The notes under the pieces were generated by a model. It was not told the origin of the DNA. It ran no database searches and saw nothing but the letters and a program-made list of their open reading frames with translations. The position numbers and the translations under genes are program-made. Below, one piece after another: positions 52,654 to 62,350 of a stretch of DNA of 64,000 nucleotides; within the stretch, counting starts at the first letter, position 1; every line of letters starts with the position of its first letter. Source of the DNA: Actinomycetes bacterium (lineage in GTDB: Bacteria > Actinomycetota > Acidimicrobiia > Acidimicrobiales > RAAP-2); NCBI GenBank assembly GCA_021778895.1, contig JAJYBR010000001.1, positions 164,386 through 228,385 of the forward strand, read 5' to 3'.

Positions 52654-52952
52654 GCGACGAGCTGACTCCCGACTACGTCGAGGGCGACATCAACCAGGTG
52701 GGCGGCGCGATCGCGCCGCTGTCCAGCGCCGTGCTGGAGTACCTGGCGACGTCGCTGGCCGACGATCCGGCCGCCGTGCGCATCGACGTCTCGCGCCGCC
52801 ACGACAAGGCCGTGCTCTCCCTGTCGGTGGGCCCGGACGACATGGGACGCATCATCGGCCGGCGCGGGCGCACCGCTCAGGCCCTCCGGACGCTGGTCGC
52901 CGCCGCCGGATCGCGCGAGGGCGTGACGACCTCGGTCGACATCGTCGACTGA
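52650..52952 (+). CDS. khpA: KH domain RNA-binding protein KhpA
   Basis: A 100-residue protein whose second half is a KH domain with MGRIIGRRGRTAQALRTLV near residues 66-84. KhpA forms a complex with KhpB/Jag and binds many small RNAs in Gram-positives, with links to cell elongation. The gene is fixed between rpsP and rimM in Actinobacteria and Firmicutes. The N-terminal 40 residues (GGAIAPLSSAVLEYLATSL) form a helical lead-in. Confidence 0.93.
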   Translation: MSDELTPDYVEGDINQVGGAIAPLSSAVLEYLATSLADDPAAVRIDVSRRHDKAVLSLSVGPDDMGRIIGRRGRTAQALRTLVAAAGSREGVTTSVDIVD

Positions 52953-52953
52953 C

Positions 52954-53430
52954 GTGCCCGACGGGCGCCTGCTCGAGGTCGGGCGGATCGTCCGGGCGCA
53001 CGGGCTGCGCGGCCAGTTGGTCGTGGACCTGTGGTCTCCTCGTCGCGAGCGCCTGGCTGCCGGTTCCCGCCTCAGCACGCCGCAGGGCATGCTGGTGGTG
53101 CGGGAGGCCCACCCGCACGGACCCCTCTTCCTCGTCTCCTTCGAGGGGATCGAGCGCCGCGAGGACGCCGAGCCCTGGCGTGGCGTGGTCCTTTCGGCCC
53201 CCCAGACCGGTGACGGCGACGACGGGACCATCTGGATCGACGACCTGTTCGGGGCGGCCGTCTACGACCAGGCGGGCCGGCACCGGGGCGCGGTCGTGGG
53301 CGTCGAGGCCAATCCCGCGAGCGACCTGCTGGTCCTGGACGACGGGACGCTCGTGCCCCTGCACTTCGTGACGCGCGTGGCGGCCCACGAGCGCGTGGAC
53401 GTGGACGTGCCTGACGGGATCTTCCCGTGA
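52954..53430 (+). CDS. rimM: Ribosome maturation factor RimM
   Basis: A 158-residue factor for the head domain of the 30S subunit. The N-terminal RimM barrel has VGRIVRAHGLRGQLVVDLW, and the C-terminal PRC-like barrel starts near IDDLFGAAVYDQAG and ends VDVPDGIFP. It is somewhat shorter than the usual 165-175. GTG start one base after the khpA stop; overlaps trmD by four bases. Confidence 0.93.
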   Translation: MPDGRLLEVGRIVRAHGLRGQLVVDLWSPRRERLAAGSRLSTPQGMLVVREAHPHGPLFLVSFEGIERREDAEPWRGVVLSAPQTGDGDDGTIWIDDLFGAAVYDQAGRHRGAVVGVEANPASDLLVLDDGTLVPLHFVTRVAAHERVDVDVPDGIFP

Positions 53431-54176
53431 CCTTCGCCGTCGACGTCATCACCCTGTTTCCCGAGGCGGTGGCCGACTACGCCCGGACCTCGATCCTCGG
53501 GCGGGCGGCGGACGATGGCCACTGGCGCCTGCGGACGCTCGACCCGCGCTCGATGGCCACCGACGTGCACCGCACCGTGGACGACACCCCCTACGGCGGC
53601 GGTGCCGGCATGGTGATGCGACCCGAGCCCATCGTGGACCTCGTCGAGTCCGTGCCCGACCTGGCGCGGCCCGTGCTGGCGCTGACGCCCGCGGGCCGGC
53701 CCTTCACCCAGGCGGACGCGCGCCGCCTGGCTGCGGGATCCGGCTTCACCCTCCTGTGCGGGCGCTACGAGGGCATCGACCAGCGCGCGGTGGACCTGGT
53801 GGCCGACGAGGAGGTCACGGTCGGGGACTTCGTCCTGGCCGGCGGCGAGCCGGCGGCGCTGTGCATCCTGGAGGCCGTGGTGCGGCTGGTTCCGGGCGTG
53901 CTGGGCAACGAGGCCTCCATCGAGGAGGAGAGCTTCGGCGCCGGCTTGCTGGAGTATCCCCACTACACCCGGCCCGCCACCTTCCGGGGGCGCGACGTCC
54001 CCGCGGTGCTGCGTTCGGGGGACCACGCGGCCATCGCCGCCTGGCGCCAGGCGCAGTCGCTGGCCCGCACGCGCGACCGGCGTCCCGATCTCCTGGCCCG
54101 CCGGGGCGGCCTGAGCGCCGCCGAGCGCGAGCTCCTCGACCGGCACCGGTTGGATGATCCGGCGCCGGGCGAGTAG
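53427..54176 (+). CDS. trmD: tRNA (guanine37-N1)-methyltransferase TrmD
   Basis: A 249-residue SPOUT-class enzyme that methylates G37 of tRNAs and prevents frameshifting. DVITLFPEAVADY opens the protein; TPYGGGAGMVMRPEPIVD, LCGRYEGIDQRAVD and the knot segment GNEASIEEESF are complete, followed by the C-terminal tRNA-binding helix bundle (RRPDLLARRG). The TAG stop is shared with the rplS -10 element. Confidence 0.96.
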   Translation: MTFAVDVITLFPEAVADYARTSILGRAADDGHWRLRTLDPRSMATDVHRTVDDTPYGGGAGMVMRPEPIVDLVESVPDLARPVLALTPAGRPFTQADARRLAAGSGFTLLCGRYEGIDQRAVDLVADEEVTVGDFVLAGGEPAALCILEAVVRLVPGVLGNEASIEEESFGAGLLEYPHYTRPATFRGRDVPAVLRSGDHAAIAAWRQAQSLARTRDRRPDLLARRGGLSAAERELLDRHRLDDPAPGE

Positions 54177-54179
54177 ACT
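54174..54179 (+). promoter_or_regulatory. -10 hexamer TAGACT of the rplS promoter, within a small dyad
   Basis: TAGACT overlaps the trmD stop and lies in AGTAG-ACT-CTACT (54172-54184), a five-base dyad. The leader to the rplS ATG is about 20 nt and contains CCGGAGG. Confidence 0.45.
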
Positions 54180-54206
54180 CTACTGACCCGAGAACCGGAG
54201 GCTGCC

Positions 54207-54563
54207 ATGATCCCGACCGACCTGATCGACCGTGACTCGTTGCGCACCGACGTCCCCGCTTTCCGCCCCGGCGACACCCTGAAGGTGCACGTGCGGGTCG
54301 TGGAGGGCACCCGGGAGCGGGTCCAGGTGTTCCAGGGCGTGGTGCTGCGCCGCCAGGGCGCGGGCGTCCACGAGACCTTCACCGTGCGCAAGATCAGCTT
54401 CGGCGTGGGCGTCGAGCGGACCTTCCCGGTGCACGCGCCGACGATCGCCAAGATCGAGGTCGAGTCCTACGGGGACGTGCGGCGCGCGAAGCTGTACTAC
54501 CTGCGCTCGCTGCGCGGACGGGCGGCCCGGATCAAGGAGCGCCGCGTCACCGAGCGCGCCTAG
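54207..54563 (+). CDS. rplS: 50S ribosomal protein L19
   Basis: A 118-residue ribosomal protein at the subunit interface. [20 protein letters not shown] and [22 protein letters not shown] are typical, ending [25 protein letters not shown] precedes the ATG. In many Actinobacteria lepB and rnhB follow; here the DUF2469 gene follows directly after six bases. Confidence 0.96.
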   Translation: MIPTDLIDRDSLRTDVPAFRPGDTLKVHVRVVEGTRERVQVFQGVVLRRQGAGVHETFTVRKISFGVGVERTFPVHAPTIAKIEVESYGDVRRAKLYYLRSLRGRAARIKERRVTERA

Positions 54564-54569
54564 GGCGCC

Positions 54570-54860
54570 ATGGGCGAAGAAGAGCTGGACGACTACGAGG
54601 CGAGCCTGGAGTTGTCGCTCGTCCAGGAGTACAAGGCGGTGGTGGGGATGTTCCACTACGCCGTCGAGACCGACCGCCGCTTCTACCTGGCCAACGACGT
54701 CGCCGTCGAGGTGCGCGAGAGCACGCCGGCGATGGTCGAGCTCACGCTCACCGACGCGTGGGTGTGGGACATGTACCGGGCCGCGCGCTTCGTGCCCTCG
54801 GTGCGGGTGCTGACGTTCCGCGACGTGAACATCGAGCGCTTGCCCAAAGACGAGCTGTAG
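54570..54860 (+). CDS. DUF2469 family protein
   Basis: A 96-residue acidic protein. YEASLELSLVQEYKAVVGMF, ETDRRFYLANDV and DAWVWDMYRAARFVPSVRVL match the conserved actinobacterial DUF2469 family, normally found just downstream of rnhB in the rplS region. Its function is unknown. It starts six bases after rplS and the next gene begins six bases after its stop. Confidence 0.88.
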   Translation: MGEEELDDYEASLELSLVQEYKAVVGMFHYAVETDRRFYLANDVAVEVRESTPAMVELTLTDAWVWDMYRAARFVPSVRVLTFRDVNIERLPKDEL

Positions 54861-54866
54861 GGGACC

Positions 54867-55328
54867 GTGGAGCTCGTGCGGGTCCAAGCGACCCGGCACG
54901 ATGCGGTGCACGTGGCCCTGGAGCCCGGCTGCCTGCTCGACGTGCCTGACGGCCTGGCCGCGCTGGTGCTGGCCGCCCGCGGCGTCGACGGGACCGGACC
55001 CTGGCTGCGCGTGGGGCCCGACTACCCGGCGGCCCTGGCGGCCCGGGACCTGGCCGCCCTCGCCTGGGTGGTCGACGTCACCGACGCGGTGGTCGAGGGG
55101 CCCGACGCCCTCGAGCAGGCGCGCGTGGTGCGCGCGCTGCTCAGCGACGATCCCGTCAGCCTCGAGAGCTCCGTGGCGACGCTCGTCGAGGCCTACAACC
55201 GCCCGGCCCCACCCCACGCGATCACCGTGTGGGCCTGGGTCCAAGGCGAGTTGCGCGACGGGGAGCGGACCTTGCGGCCCGGGCCGGAGCAGCACGGTCG
55301 CACGCCCTTCGTCCCCGCCTCGCGCTAG
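54867..55328 (+). CDS. Hypothetical protein, no recognised family
   Basis: A 153-residue acidic protein without signal peptide or membrane segment. The N-terminal part (MELVRVQATRHDAVHVALEPG) looks like a beta-rich nucleotide- or ligand-binding start, the middle is Ala/Leu-rich helix, and the end is WAWVQGELRDGERTLRPGPEQHG. The tight six-base spacing behind the DUF2469 gene supports expression in the rplS operon. In related genomes this place is taken by lepB, rnhB or YraN-type genes; I see no RNase H or YraN nuclease motifs here. Confidence 0.6.
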   Translation: MELVRVQATRHDAVHVALEPGCLLDVPDGLAALVLAARGVDGTGPWLRVGPDYPAALAARDLAALAWVVDVTDAVVEGPDALEQARVVRALLSDDPVSLESSVATLVEAYNRPAPPHAITVWAWVQGELRDGERTLRPGPEQHGRTPFVPASR

Positions 55329-55362
55329 GCGGGCGCCGCGCGAGGGGGTCGAGCGGCCCGAG

Positions 55363-55368
55363 TAGGTT
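55363..55368 (+). promoter_or_regulatory. -10 hexamer TAGGTT, leaderless nfo promoter
   Basis: TAGGTT ends seven bases before the ATG at 55376. Confidence 0.55.
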
Positions 55369-55375
55369 GGTGCCG

Positions 55376-56285
55376 ATGAACATCGGGGCGCACGTCCGCG
55401 GCGGCGGCTCGCTGATCCCCTCGCTGGAGGCGGGCGCGGCCCTCGGGGCGACGTCGATCCAGGTCTTCGTCCAGAGCCCGCGGATGTGGAAGCCCACCCA
55501 GTACGCGCCCGAGGTGCTCGAGGCGTACCGGGACGCCCAGCTCGCCCACCCGACCATCACGCACACCTTCTGCCACGCGACGTACCTGATCAACCTGGCC
55601 AGCGACGACCCGGGCCTGCTGGAACGCTCGCGCGCGGCCCTGGCCCACAACCTGCGCGTGGGCCGGCTCATGGGCGCCTCGGGCGTCGTGGTGCACCTGG
55701 GCAGCCACAAGGGAGCGGGCTTCGACGCCAGCGTCGCCCAGGTGGCCGCAGCCGTCCAAGAGGCCCTCGACACGGCCGAGACGGTGCCGGGGTCGTGCCC
55801 CCTGCTGATGGAGAACGCAGCCGGGGCGGGCGGGACGGTCGGGCGGAGCCTCGACGAGCTCGAGGCGGTCCTCGAGGCGACCGGGCGCGACGAGCGGCTC
55901 GGGCTGTGCGTGGACACCCAGCACCTCTTCGCCAGCGGCGTCGACTACTCCACGGTGGCCCGCGCCCGCGCGCTGATCCGCGAGATCGACCACCGCTTCG
56001 GCCGCGAGCGCCTGGCCTGCTGGCACCTCAACGACTCCAAGACCGCCTTCGGCTCCAATCGCGACCGCCACGCCAACCTGGGCGAGGGCGAGATCGGGGC
56101 CGACGGCCTGGCCCCGCTGCTCGGCCACCCGGCCGTGCGCGACCTGCCCTTACTGCTCGAGGTCCCCGGCGACGGCGACGGGCCGCGCGCCCGCGACGTC
56201 GAGGCGGCTCGGGCCATCCTCGCCGCGGGCCAGCTCCTCTACCGGCGCCCCGCGCGCCACCAACCCCCCCACCAAGGAGAGCACC

Positions 56286-56293
<8 letters not shown>
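55376..56293 (+). CDS. nfo: Deoxyribonuclease IV (endonuclease IV, AP endonuclease)
   Basis: A 305-residue TIM-barrel, trinuclear-zinc AP endonuclease. Zinc ligands appear in the expected motifs: [47 protein letters not shown] and [11 protein letters not shown]. It nicks abasic sites left by glycosylases such as the MutM encoded upstream. The last codons ([11 protein letters not shown]) overlap the fumC ribosome-binding site and start, an eight-base overlap. Confidence 0.94.
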
Positions 56294-57670
<1,377 letters not shown>

Positions 57671-57674
<4 letters not shown>

Positions 57675-58003
57675 GGCGCCCGCCGGTGCTCGAGGAGGCC
57701 GCGGTCGACGCGTGGTGCGCCGCGCACGGCGAGTGGCACCTGGAGCACGGGCACCTGGTGCGGGTGGTGCGCCTCACCAGCCATCGGGCCGCGGCGGACG
57801 TGGTCGTGGCCCAGGTGGCCATCGCCGACCGCCTCGACCACCACGCCGTCGTCACGCTGGTCGACCGCGAGGTCCGCGTCGAGTTGTGGACCCACGACCG
57901 CGGGGGCATCACCGAGCTGGATCTCGCCTTCGCCAGTGACTTCGATCAGGTCGTGGGGGCGCTCAGCTCACCGGAAGGTCCCACAGCGCCATCCACCGCG
58001 TGA
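57671..58003 (+). CDS. Pterin-4a-carbinolamine dehydratase-like protein
   Basis: A 110-residue protein. [20 protein letters not shown] followed by [20 protein letters not shown] reproduces the PCD fold: the active-site histidines correspond to H57, H58 and H75, while the usual HHP proline is Ala. PCD recycles pterin cofactor for aromatic hydroxylases, but no hydroxylase is nearby and such proteins are often stand-alone in bacteria. GTGA overlap with fumC; the 3' end overlaps the convergent pspAB gene by 41 bases. Confidence 0.8.
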
Positions 58004-58538
58004 GGTCGGGCTCGATGGGCAGGTCGCCGCTCAAGAATGAGCGCGCGCGCAGCTCGAGCTCGTTGTCGCGCTGCTCGCCGGCCCGCGGGGCGAACGGGTA
58101 GAACGTGCCCTGCTTCTCCAGGTAGACCAGGCGCAGGTCGCCCTCGCCGGGCGCGTGCTGGGGCACGAAGCCGAAGACCGCGCACAGCAGGTGGGGACCC
58201 AGGCCGTGGTCGACGAGGGTGCTGGCCGCGCCGTGGACGCGGGTGACCAGCGATCCGACGTCGGGGTCGTCGATGACCACCCAGCGAAATCCGAACGAGT
58301 CGGTGCTCATCGAGACCGTCGACGGGTCGGCGCCCACCTGGAGCAGCTCGAGGATCTCGGCGTCGGACTCGCTGGCGTTCTCGCCGCTGCCCGCCTTGAA
58401 GCAGACGCCGCCGTGCCCCGAGCTCACCAGCTCGAGCTCGGTCTGCAGGGTCAAGGCGGCCGTCGGCAGGGCGAAGAGCTGCTCGAGCTTGGGCGCCACC
58501 GGCCGCGTGCGCCCGAAGAGGGTGTCGCGCAGGCCCAC
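57963..58538 (-). CDS. PspAB-family protein
   Basis: A 191-residue protein starting GLRDTLFGRTRPVAPKLEQL after the GTG, with LPTAALTLQTELELVSSG and VIDDPDVGSLVTRVHGAAST; these fit the PspAB family, which in Actinobacteria is encoded with HtpX and PspA. Its function is unknown but it is linked to membrane-stress response by context. The GTG overlaps the htpX TAG by one base. It closes the pspA-htpX-pspAB operon. Confidence 0.83.
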   Translation of the reverse strand: MGLRDTLFGRTRPVAPKLEQLFALPTAALTLQTELELVSSGHGGVCFKAGSGENASESDAEILELLQVGADPSTVSMSTDSFGFRWVVIDDPDVGSLVTRVHGAASTLVDHGLGPHLLCAVFGFVPQHAPGEGDLRLVYLEKQGTFYPFAPRAGEQRDNELELRARSFLSGDLPIEPDLTRWMALWDLPVS

Positions 58539-59443
58539 TAGGCGTTCATCTGACGCTCGAGCTGGCTGAGCTGCTCGAGACGCCGCTCGAGGGACGGGTG
58601 CGTCGAGAAGATCGCCGCCGCCGTTCCGCCCGCCAGCGCGGGAGCGAAGAAGAAGGCGTTCATGCCCTCGGCGTGGCGCAGGTCGGTGCGCGGGATGCGG
58701 CCGAGGTCGCCGCTCACGTGGACCAGGGCGCTGGCCAAGACGCTGGGCTTGCCGATCAGGATGGCGCCGGAGCGGTCGGCCGCCAGTTCGCGGTAGCGCG
58801 AGAGGGCCATCGTCAGCAGGTAGGCGATCACGTAGATCACGAGCGACACCAGCCAGGTCAGCATCTCGAGCAGGACGAGGTTCTCGCCGTCGCGGCTCCG
58901 CCCGCCGCCGCCGAGCATCGCGCCCCACATGGCGATGCGGCTCACCAGCCCGGCCAGCATGCCGACGCCCGAGGCGATCGTCATGACCGCCACGTCGCGA
59001 TGCGCCACGTGGCTGAGCTCGTGAGCCAGCACCGCCTCGAGCTCCTCGTCGTCGAGGCGACGCATGAGGCCGCGGGTGGCGCAGATCACCGCGTGGTTCG
59101 GGTTGCGCCCGGTGGCGAAGGCGTTGGGCAGGTCGATCTCGGCGACGCCGACGCGGGGCTTGGACATGCCCGACAGCGCGCAGAGGCGGTCGACGATCTG
59201 GTGCAGCCGGGGCTCCTGCTCGGCGGTGACCTCGTGCGCGTGCATCGAGAACATGGCGATCTTGTCGGAGAAGTAGTACTGGCAGAACAGCAGGGCGGCC
59301 GCGATGACCAGCACGGCGATCATCGAGACGCCCAGACGGATCAGGATGGTGACGACGATGGCGTAGAGGAGGACCAACGCCAGGCCCGTCATGAACATCC
59401 GCAGGCTGAGCCCGCGGTCGGCTTCGATGGGGTGCGTGCTCAC
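58538..59443 (-). CDS. htpX: Membrane zinc metalloprotease HtpX
   Basis: A 301-residue M48 peptidase. Two N-terminal helices (LALVLLYAIVVTILI and SMIAVLVIAAALLFC) anchor it, the HELSH motif has H141, E142 and H145, and two more helices follow near 155-205; NAFATGRNPNHAVI precedes the site. HtpX degrades misfolded membrane proteins. Its GTG overlaps the end of pspA by four bases, joining protease and membrane-repair protein in one unit. Confidence 0.94.
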   Translation of the reverse strand: MSTHPIEADRGLSLRMFMTGLALVLLYAIVVTILIRLGVSMIAVLVIAAALLFCQYYFSDKIAMFSMHAHEVTAEQEPRLHQIVDRLCALSGMSKPRVGVAEIDLPNAFATGRNPNHAVICATRGLMRRLDDEELEAVLAHELSHVAHRDVAVMTIASGVGMLAGLVSRIAMWGAMLGGGGRSRDGENLVLLEMLTWLVSLVIYVIAYLLTMALSRYRELAADRSGAILIGKPSVLASALVHVSGDLGRIPRTDLRHAEGMNAFFFAPALAGGTAAAIFSTHPSLERRLEQLSQLERQMNA

Positions 59444-60183
59444 GCGGGGTCTCCCGTCGGGGTCGACGACGGCAGTTGCGCATCGGGTGCCGCCATCTCG
59501 GCCTTCAGAGCCGCCAGCTGGGAGTCGACCGACGACGACGAGCTCGCGGCGTCGAGTTGGGACTGGATGTCGTCGTGCGAGCTGGTCAGGTCGGTCAAGG
59601 CGCCCGAGGAGAGCAGTTCGTCGAGCGCACCGCTGCGGGCCTGCATCTCGGCCACCTTGTCCTGGGCCCGCTCGAGGGCCGCGCCCGCGTCGCTCATGGA
59701 GGTCGAGATGCCACTGACGGCCTCGGAGACGTGGGCCGAGGCCTCCGCCGCCGTGTAGGTGGCCTTGATGGTCTCCTTCTTGGTCCGGAACGCCTCGACC
59801 TCGGTCTGGAGTCGCTGGGCCGTCTCGGTGAGCTTGTCCTCCTGCTCGACGATGGAGGCGTGCTGGGAGTCCAGGTCCTTGAGCTGGGCGGCGATGGCCT
59901 CGCGACGGCTCAGCGCCTCGCGGGCCAGGGGCTCGTTGTTCTGGGCCAGGGCCTCCTTGGCCTGCTCGGCCAACTTGTCGCCGTGGGACTTCAGCTGCTC
60001 GGCTTGGAGCTCGATCCGCTTGCGCGCCGTGGCCACGTCGGCCACCGCGCGGCGGACTTTGGTGAGGTTGTCGAGCTGCTGCTCGTAGGAAAGGTCGAGG
60101 GTCTGGCGCGGGTCCTCGAGCTTGTCGAGAGCGGCGTTGGACTTGGCCTTGAAGATCGTCGTCAGTCGCTTGCTCAAGCTCAT
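59440..60183 (-). CDS. pspA: Phage shock protein A / IM30-family membrane-repair protein
   Basis: A 247-residue, almost entirely helical protein of the ESCRT-III-like PspA/Vipp1 family. An N-terminal amphipathic helix (SLSKRLTTIFKAKSNAALDK) is followed by DPRQTLDLSYEQQLDNLTKV and a long coiled coil with Gln/Lys/Glu-rich repeats. It oligomerises on damaged membranes. AAGGAGG lies upstream of the ATG, with TAAAGT as a possible -10. No pspC or helix-turn-helix psp regulator is in the window. Confidence 0.94.
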   Translation of the reverse strand: MSLSKRLTTIFKAKSNAALDKLEDPRQTLDLSYEQQLDNLTKVRRAVADVATARKRIELQAEQLKSHGDKLAEQAKEALAQNNEPLAREALSRREAIAAQLKDLDSQHASIVEQEDKLTETAQRLQTEVEAFRTKKETIKATYTAAEASAHVSEAVSGISTSMSDAGAALERAQDKVAEMQARSGALDELLSSGALTDLTSSHDDIQSQLDAASSSSSVDSQLAALKAEMAAPDAQLPSSTPTGDPA

Positions 60184-60205
60184 GAGACCTCCTTGATTAC
60201 CCGCA

Positions 60206-60211
60206 ACTTTA
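60206..60211 (-). promoter_or_regulatory. -10 hexamer TAAAGT of the pspA promoter
   Basis: TAAAGT on the minus strand lies 22 bases before the pspA ATG; the intervening leader holds AAGGAGG. Confidence 0.4.
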
Positions 60212-60242
60212 GGGGAATCCTCGCCGTGACGGGACCCCAGCC

Positions 60243-60728
60243 CTACCTCGAGGCGATGTCGCGGTCCTGCTGAAGTGCCTGGTCGGCCAGCTCGCGCCGG
60301 TACTGGTCGAGAGCGCTCGCCAGTTCGGGGTCCGCCAGGGCCAGGATGCGCAGAGCGAGCAGGCCCGCGTTGGCCGCTCCGTTCACCGCCACAGTGGCCA
60401 CGGGGACGCCGCGGGGCATCTGGACGATGGACAGCAGGGAGTCCAGGCCGTCGAGGCGCGCCAGCGCCACCGGGACGCCGATGACGGGCAGCGTGGTGGC
60501 CGCGGCCAGCATGCCGGGCAGGTGCGCGGCACCCCCGGCTCCCGCGATCAGGACCCGAAGCCCGCGTTCGCGCGCGCTCGACCCGAAGGCCAGCATGTCC
60601 TCGGGTGTGCGGTGCGCCGACACCACCCGCACCTCGCGCTCGACCCCGAAGCGGTCCAGGACGTCGAGGGCCCCGGACATGACCTCGTAGTCCGATGCGC
60701 TGCCCATCACGACGGCGACGAGTGCCAT
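60243..60728 (-). CDS. purE: 5-(Carboxyamino)imidazole ribonucleotide mutase
   Basis: A 161-residue class I PurE that isomerises N5-CAIR to CAIR in purine synthesis. [20 protein letters not shown] and [14 protein letters not shown] are the family motifs, and [20 protein letters not shown] is the closing segment. The ATG at 60728 has GGGAGGAG directly upstream, while upstream in-frame starts add unaligned residues. It overlaps the end of purK by 22 bases, as expected of partner enzymes. Confidence 0.95.
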   Translation of the reverse strand: MALVAVVMGSASDYEVMSGALDVLDRFGVEREVRVVSAHRTPEDMLAFGSSARERGLRVLIAGAGGAAHLPGMLAAATTLPVIGVPVALARLDGLDSLLSIVQMPRGVPVATVAVNGAANAGLLALRILALADPELASALDQYRRELADQALQQDRDIASR

Positions 60729-61870
60729 GGCTCCTCCTCCCGGGTGCCCCACGCCCGTGCTGCCCCCCATGCTGCCACGCGGGTCGGGGTCTCCTCAGCG
60801 CCCGTGGCCGTGACGTGGCCGAGCTTGCGGCCGGGCCGCCAGGACTTGGCGTAGTCGTGCACCCCGAGGTGCGGCCCGCTCGCCGGCGCGGGTGTGGCCC
60901 GCGGGCCCCCCAGCACGTTGACCATCGTGATGTGGGGCGCCGTCGGGGTCGGGGGACCGAGCGGGAGGCCGGCGACGGCCCGCAGGTGGTTGGCGAACTG
61001 GCTCGTGCGCGCCCCCTCGATCGTCCAGTGCCCGGTGTTGTGGGGCCGCAGGGCCAGCTCGTTGACCAGCCATCCGCGCTCGGTCCAGAACAGCTCGACC
61101 GCGAGCACCCCGATGGCGTCGATGCGGTGGGCGATCTCGCGAGCTAGGGCCGCCGCCGCGGCGGCCGCGGCGGCGTCCACGCCGCGGGCCGGGTAGTCGA
61201 CCTCGACGCAGGTCCCCCCCGCCTGGTAGGTGGAGACGAGGGGGTAGGTGACGACGTCGCCCGCCGGGTCGCGCACGACGATCTGGGCCGCCTCGCCGAG
61301 CAGCGCGAGGCGCTCCTCGATCACCGCGACGCCGCCGAGGTCGCGCACGATGTCGGTCACCGCGGCGCGGGAGTCGGGGAAGAAGACGCCGCGCCCGTCG
61401 TAGCCGCCGGTGGCGGCCTTGACGACGACGGGCCCGTCGGCGGCGTCCAGGAAGGGCGCGAGCTCCGGGTCGTCGCCGCCGGTCACGACACCGAAGCGCG
61501 GCACCGGCAGCCCCCAGGCGGCCAGGGCCTGGCGCTGATGCGCCTTGTCGGCCGCGAAGCGGACGGCGGCCGGGTGCGGGCGCACCAGCGTGCCGTGCGA
61601 CTCCAAGGCGGCGAGCGCCTCGAGGTTCACCAGCTCGTGGTCCAAGGTGATGACGTCGACGCGCGCGGCCAGCGCCGCGAGTGCCTCGGGATCGGTCGGC
61701 GCACCCACCAGGAAGTCGGGGATCGTGCGCCGGGCCGGGTCCTCCTCGCTCGCGGCCAGGACGCTCAGCGTGACGGGCAGGTCGTGCGCGGCTTCGCCCA
61801 TCATGAGCGCCAGCTGTCCGCCGCCCACGATGCCGATGCGGACGGACGTCTCGCGGTCCCGGCGGCTCAC
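60707..61870 (-). CDS. purK: 5-(Carboxyamino)imidazole ribonucleotide synthase
   Basis: A 387-residue ATP-grasp enzyme that carboxylates AIR with bicarbonate and [21 protein letters not shown] opens the biotin-carboxylase-like domain; [16 protein letters not shown] and [20 protein letters not shown] belong to the ATP-grasp core and metal site (the latter varies from the usual NE(I/L)APRPHN). A nine-alanine run lies in a surface loop ([12 protein letters not shown]). I chose GTG 61870, supported by the upstream hexamer; GTG 61879 and GTG 61843 are alternatives. Confidence 0.93.
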   Translation of the reverse strand: MSRRDRETSVRIGIVGGGQLALMMGEAAHDLPVTLSVLAASEEDPARRTIPDFLVGAPTDPEALAALAARVDVITLDHELVNLEALAALESHGTLVRPHPAAVRFAADKAHQRQALAAWGLPVPRFGVVTGGDDPELAPFLDAADGPVVVKAATGGYDGRGVFFPDSRAAVTDIVRDLGGVAVIEERLALLGEAAQIVVRDPAGDVVTYPLVSTYQAGGTCVEVDYPARGVDAAAAAAAAALAREIAHRIDAIGVLAVELFWTERGWLVNELALRPHNTGHWTIEGARTSQFANHLRAVAGLPLGPPTPTAPHITMVNVLGGPRATPAPASGPHLGVHDYAKSWRPGRKLGHVTATGAEETPTRVAAWGAARAWGTREEEPWHSSPS

Positions 61871-61877
61871 CGTGAGC

Positions 61878-61883
61878 ACGCTA
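61878..61883 (-). promoter_or_regulatory. -10 hexamer TAGCGT, leaderless purK promoter
   Basis: TAGCGT on the minus strand ends seven bases before the GTG at 61870. Confidence 0.45.
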
Positions 61884-61922
61884 GCGGGCCCGCGGCTCCC
61901 CGGAGGGCAGGGGCCGGTCGGC

Positions 61923-61928
61923 TACGGT
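61923..61928 (+). promoter_or_regulatory. -10 hexamer TACGGT for the DoxX-like gene
   Basis: TACGGT lies 49 bases before the GTG at 61972; the leader contains CGGAGGGAG. Confidence 0.35.
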
Positions 61929-61971
61929 GGGTCGCGCGCACTGCGGAAGCGGCGCGCGGAGGGAGTGGGCC

Positions 61972-62340
61972 GTGGCCGCCGTCGCCAGCATCATCACCAT
62001 CGCGCTGTTCCTCGTCCTGCTCACCAGCGGCAGCCTCGCGATGGCGGGGGAGTCCTCGACCCAGCACCTGGCCAACCGGCTCGGCGTGGACCACCGACTC
62101 TTCCGCCGCCTCGGCATCGCCCAGGTGGCCGTCGCCATCGGGCTCATGGTCGGCGTGGCCGGGCGAGGTTCGTCGGCCCTGGCGATCGTCAACGACGTGG
62201 CTGCTGGCGTCCTGGTCGTGCTGGCCGCCCTGGCCGTGCTGCTCGAGCGCCGCCAGCACACCGCGTGGCGCTCGGTCACGCCGGTGGCCCTGGTCGTGCT
62301 GGCCGCCGTGGCTGAGCTGGTTCTGCGCCTGCTGTCGTGA
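61972..62340 (+). CDS. DoxX-like membrane protein
   Basis: A 122-residue protein with four hydrophobic segments: SIITIALFLVLLTSGSLAMA, the helix after FRRLGIAQVAVAIGL, the Ala/Val/Leu-rich helix before LLERRQH, and VALVVLAAVAELVLRLL. The LGVDHRLFRRLG loop before helix 2 is typical of DoxX-like proteins. Function is unknown; relatives associate with redox or thiosulfate metabolism. GTG 61972 is chosen for its GGAGGGAG site. It diverges from purK and converges with the nuclease gene. Confidence 0.7.
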   Translation: MAAVASIITIALFLVLLTSGSLAMAGESSTQHLANRLGVDHRLFRRLGIAQVAVAIGLMVGVAGRGSSALAIVNDVAAGVLVVLAALAVLLERRQHTAWRSVTPVALVVLAAVAELVLRLLS

Positions 62341-62350
62341 GGCGGCGCGC

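Noticed and set aside
61141..61186. Alanine repeat tract (GCC/GCG run) in purK as a possible slippage hotspot.
   Set aside because: The codons are mixed rather than a pure repeat and the reading frame is intact; such Ala runs are common at this GC content.
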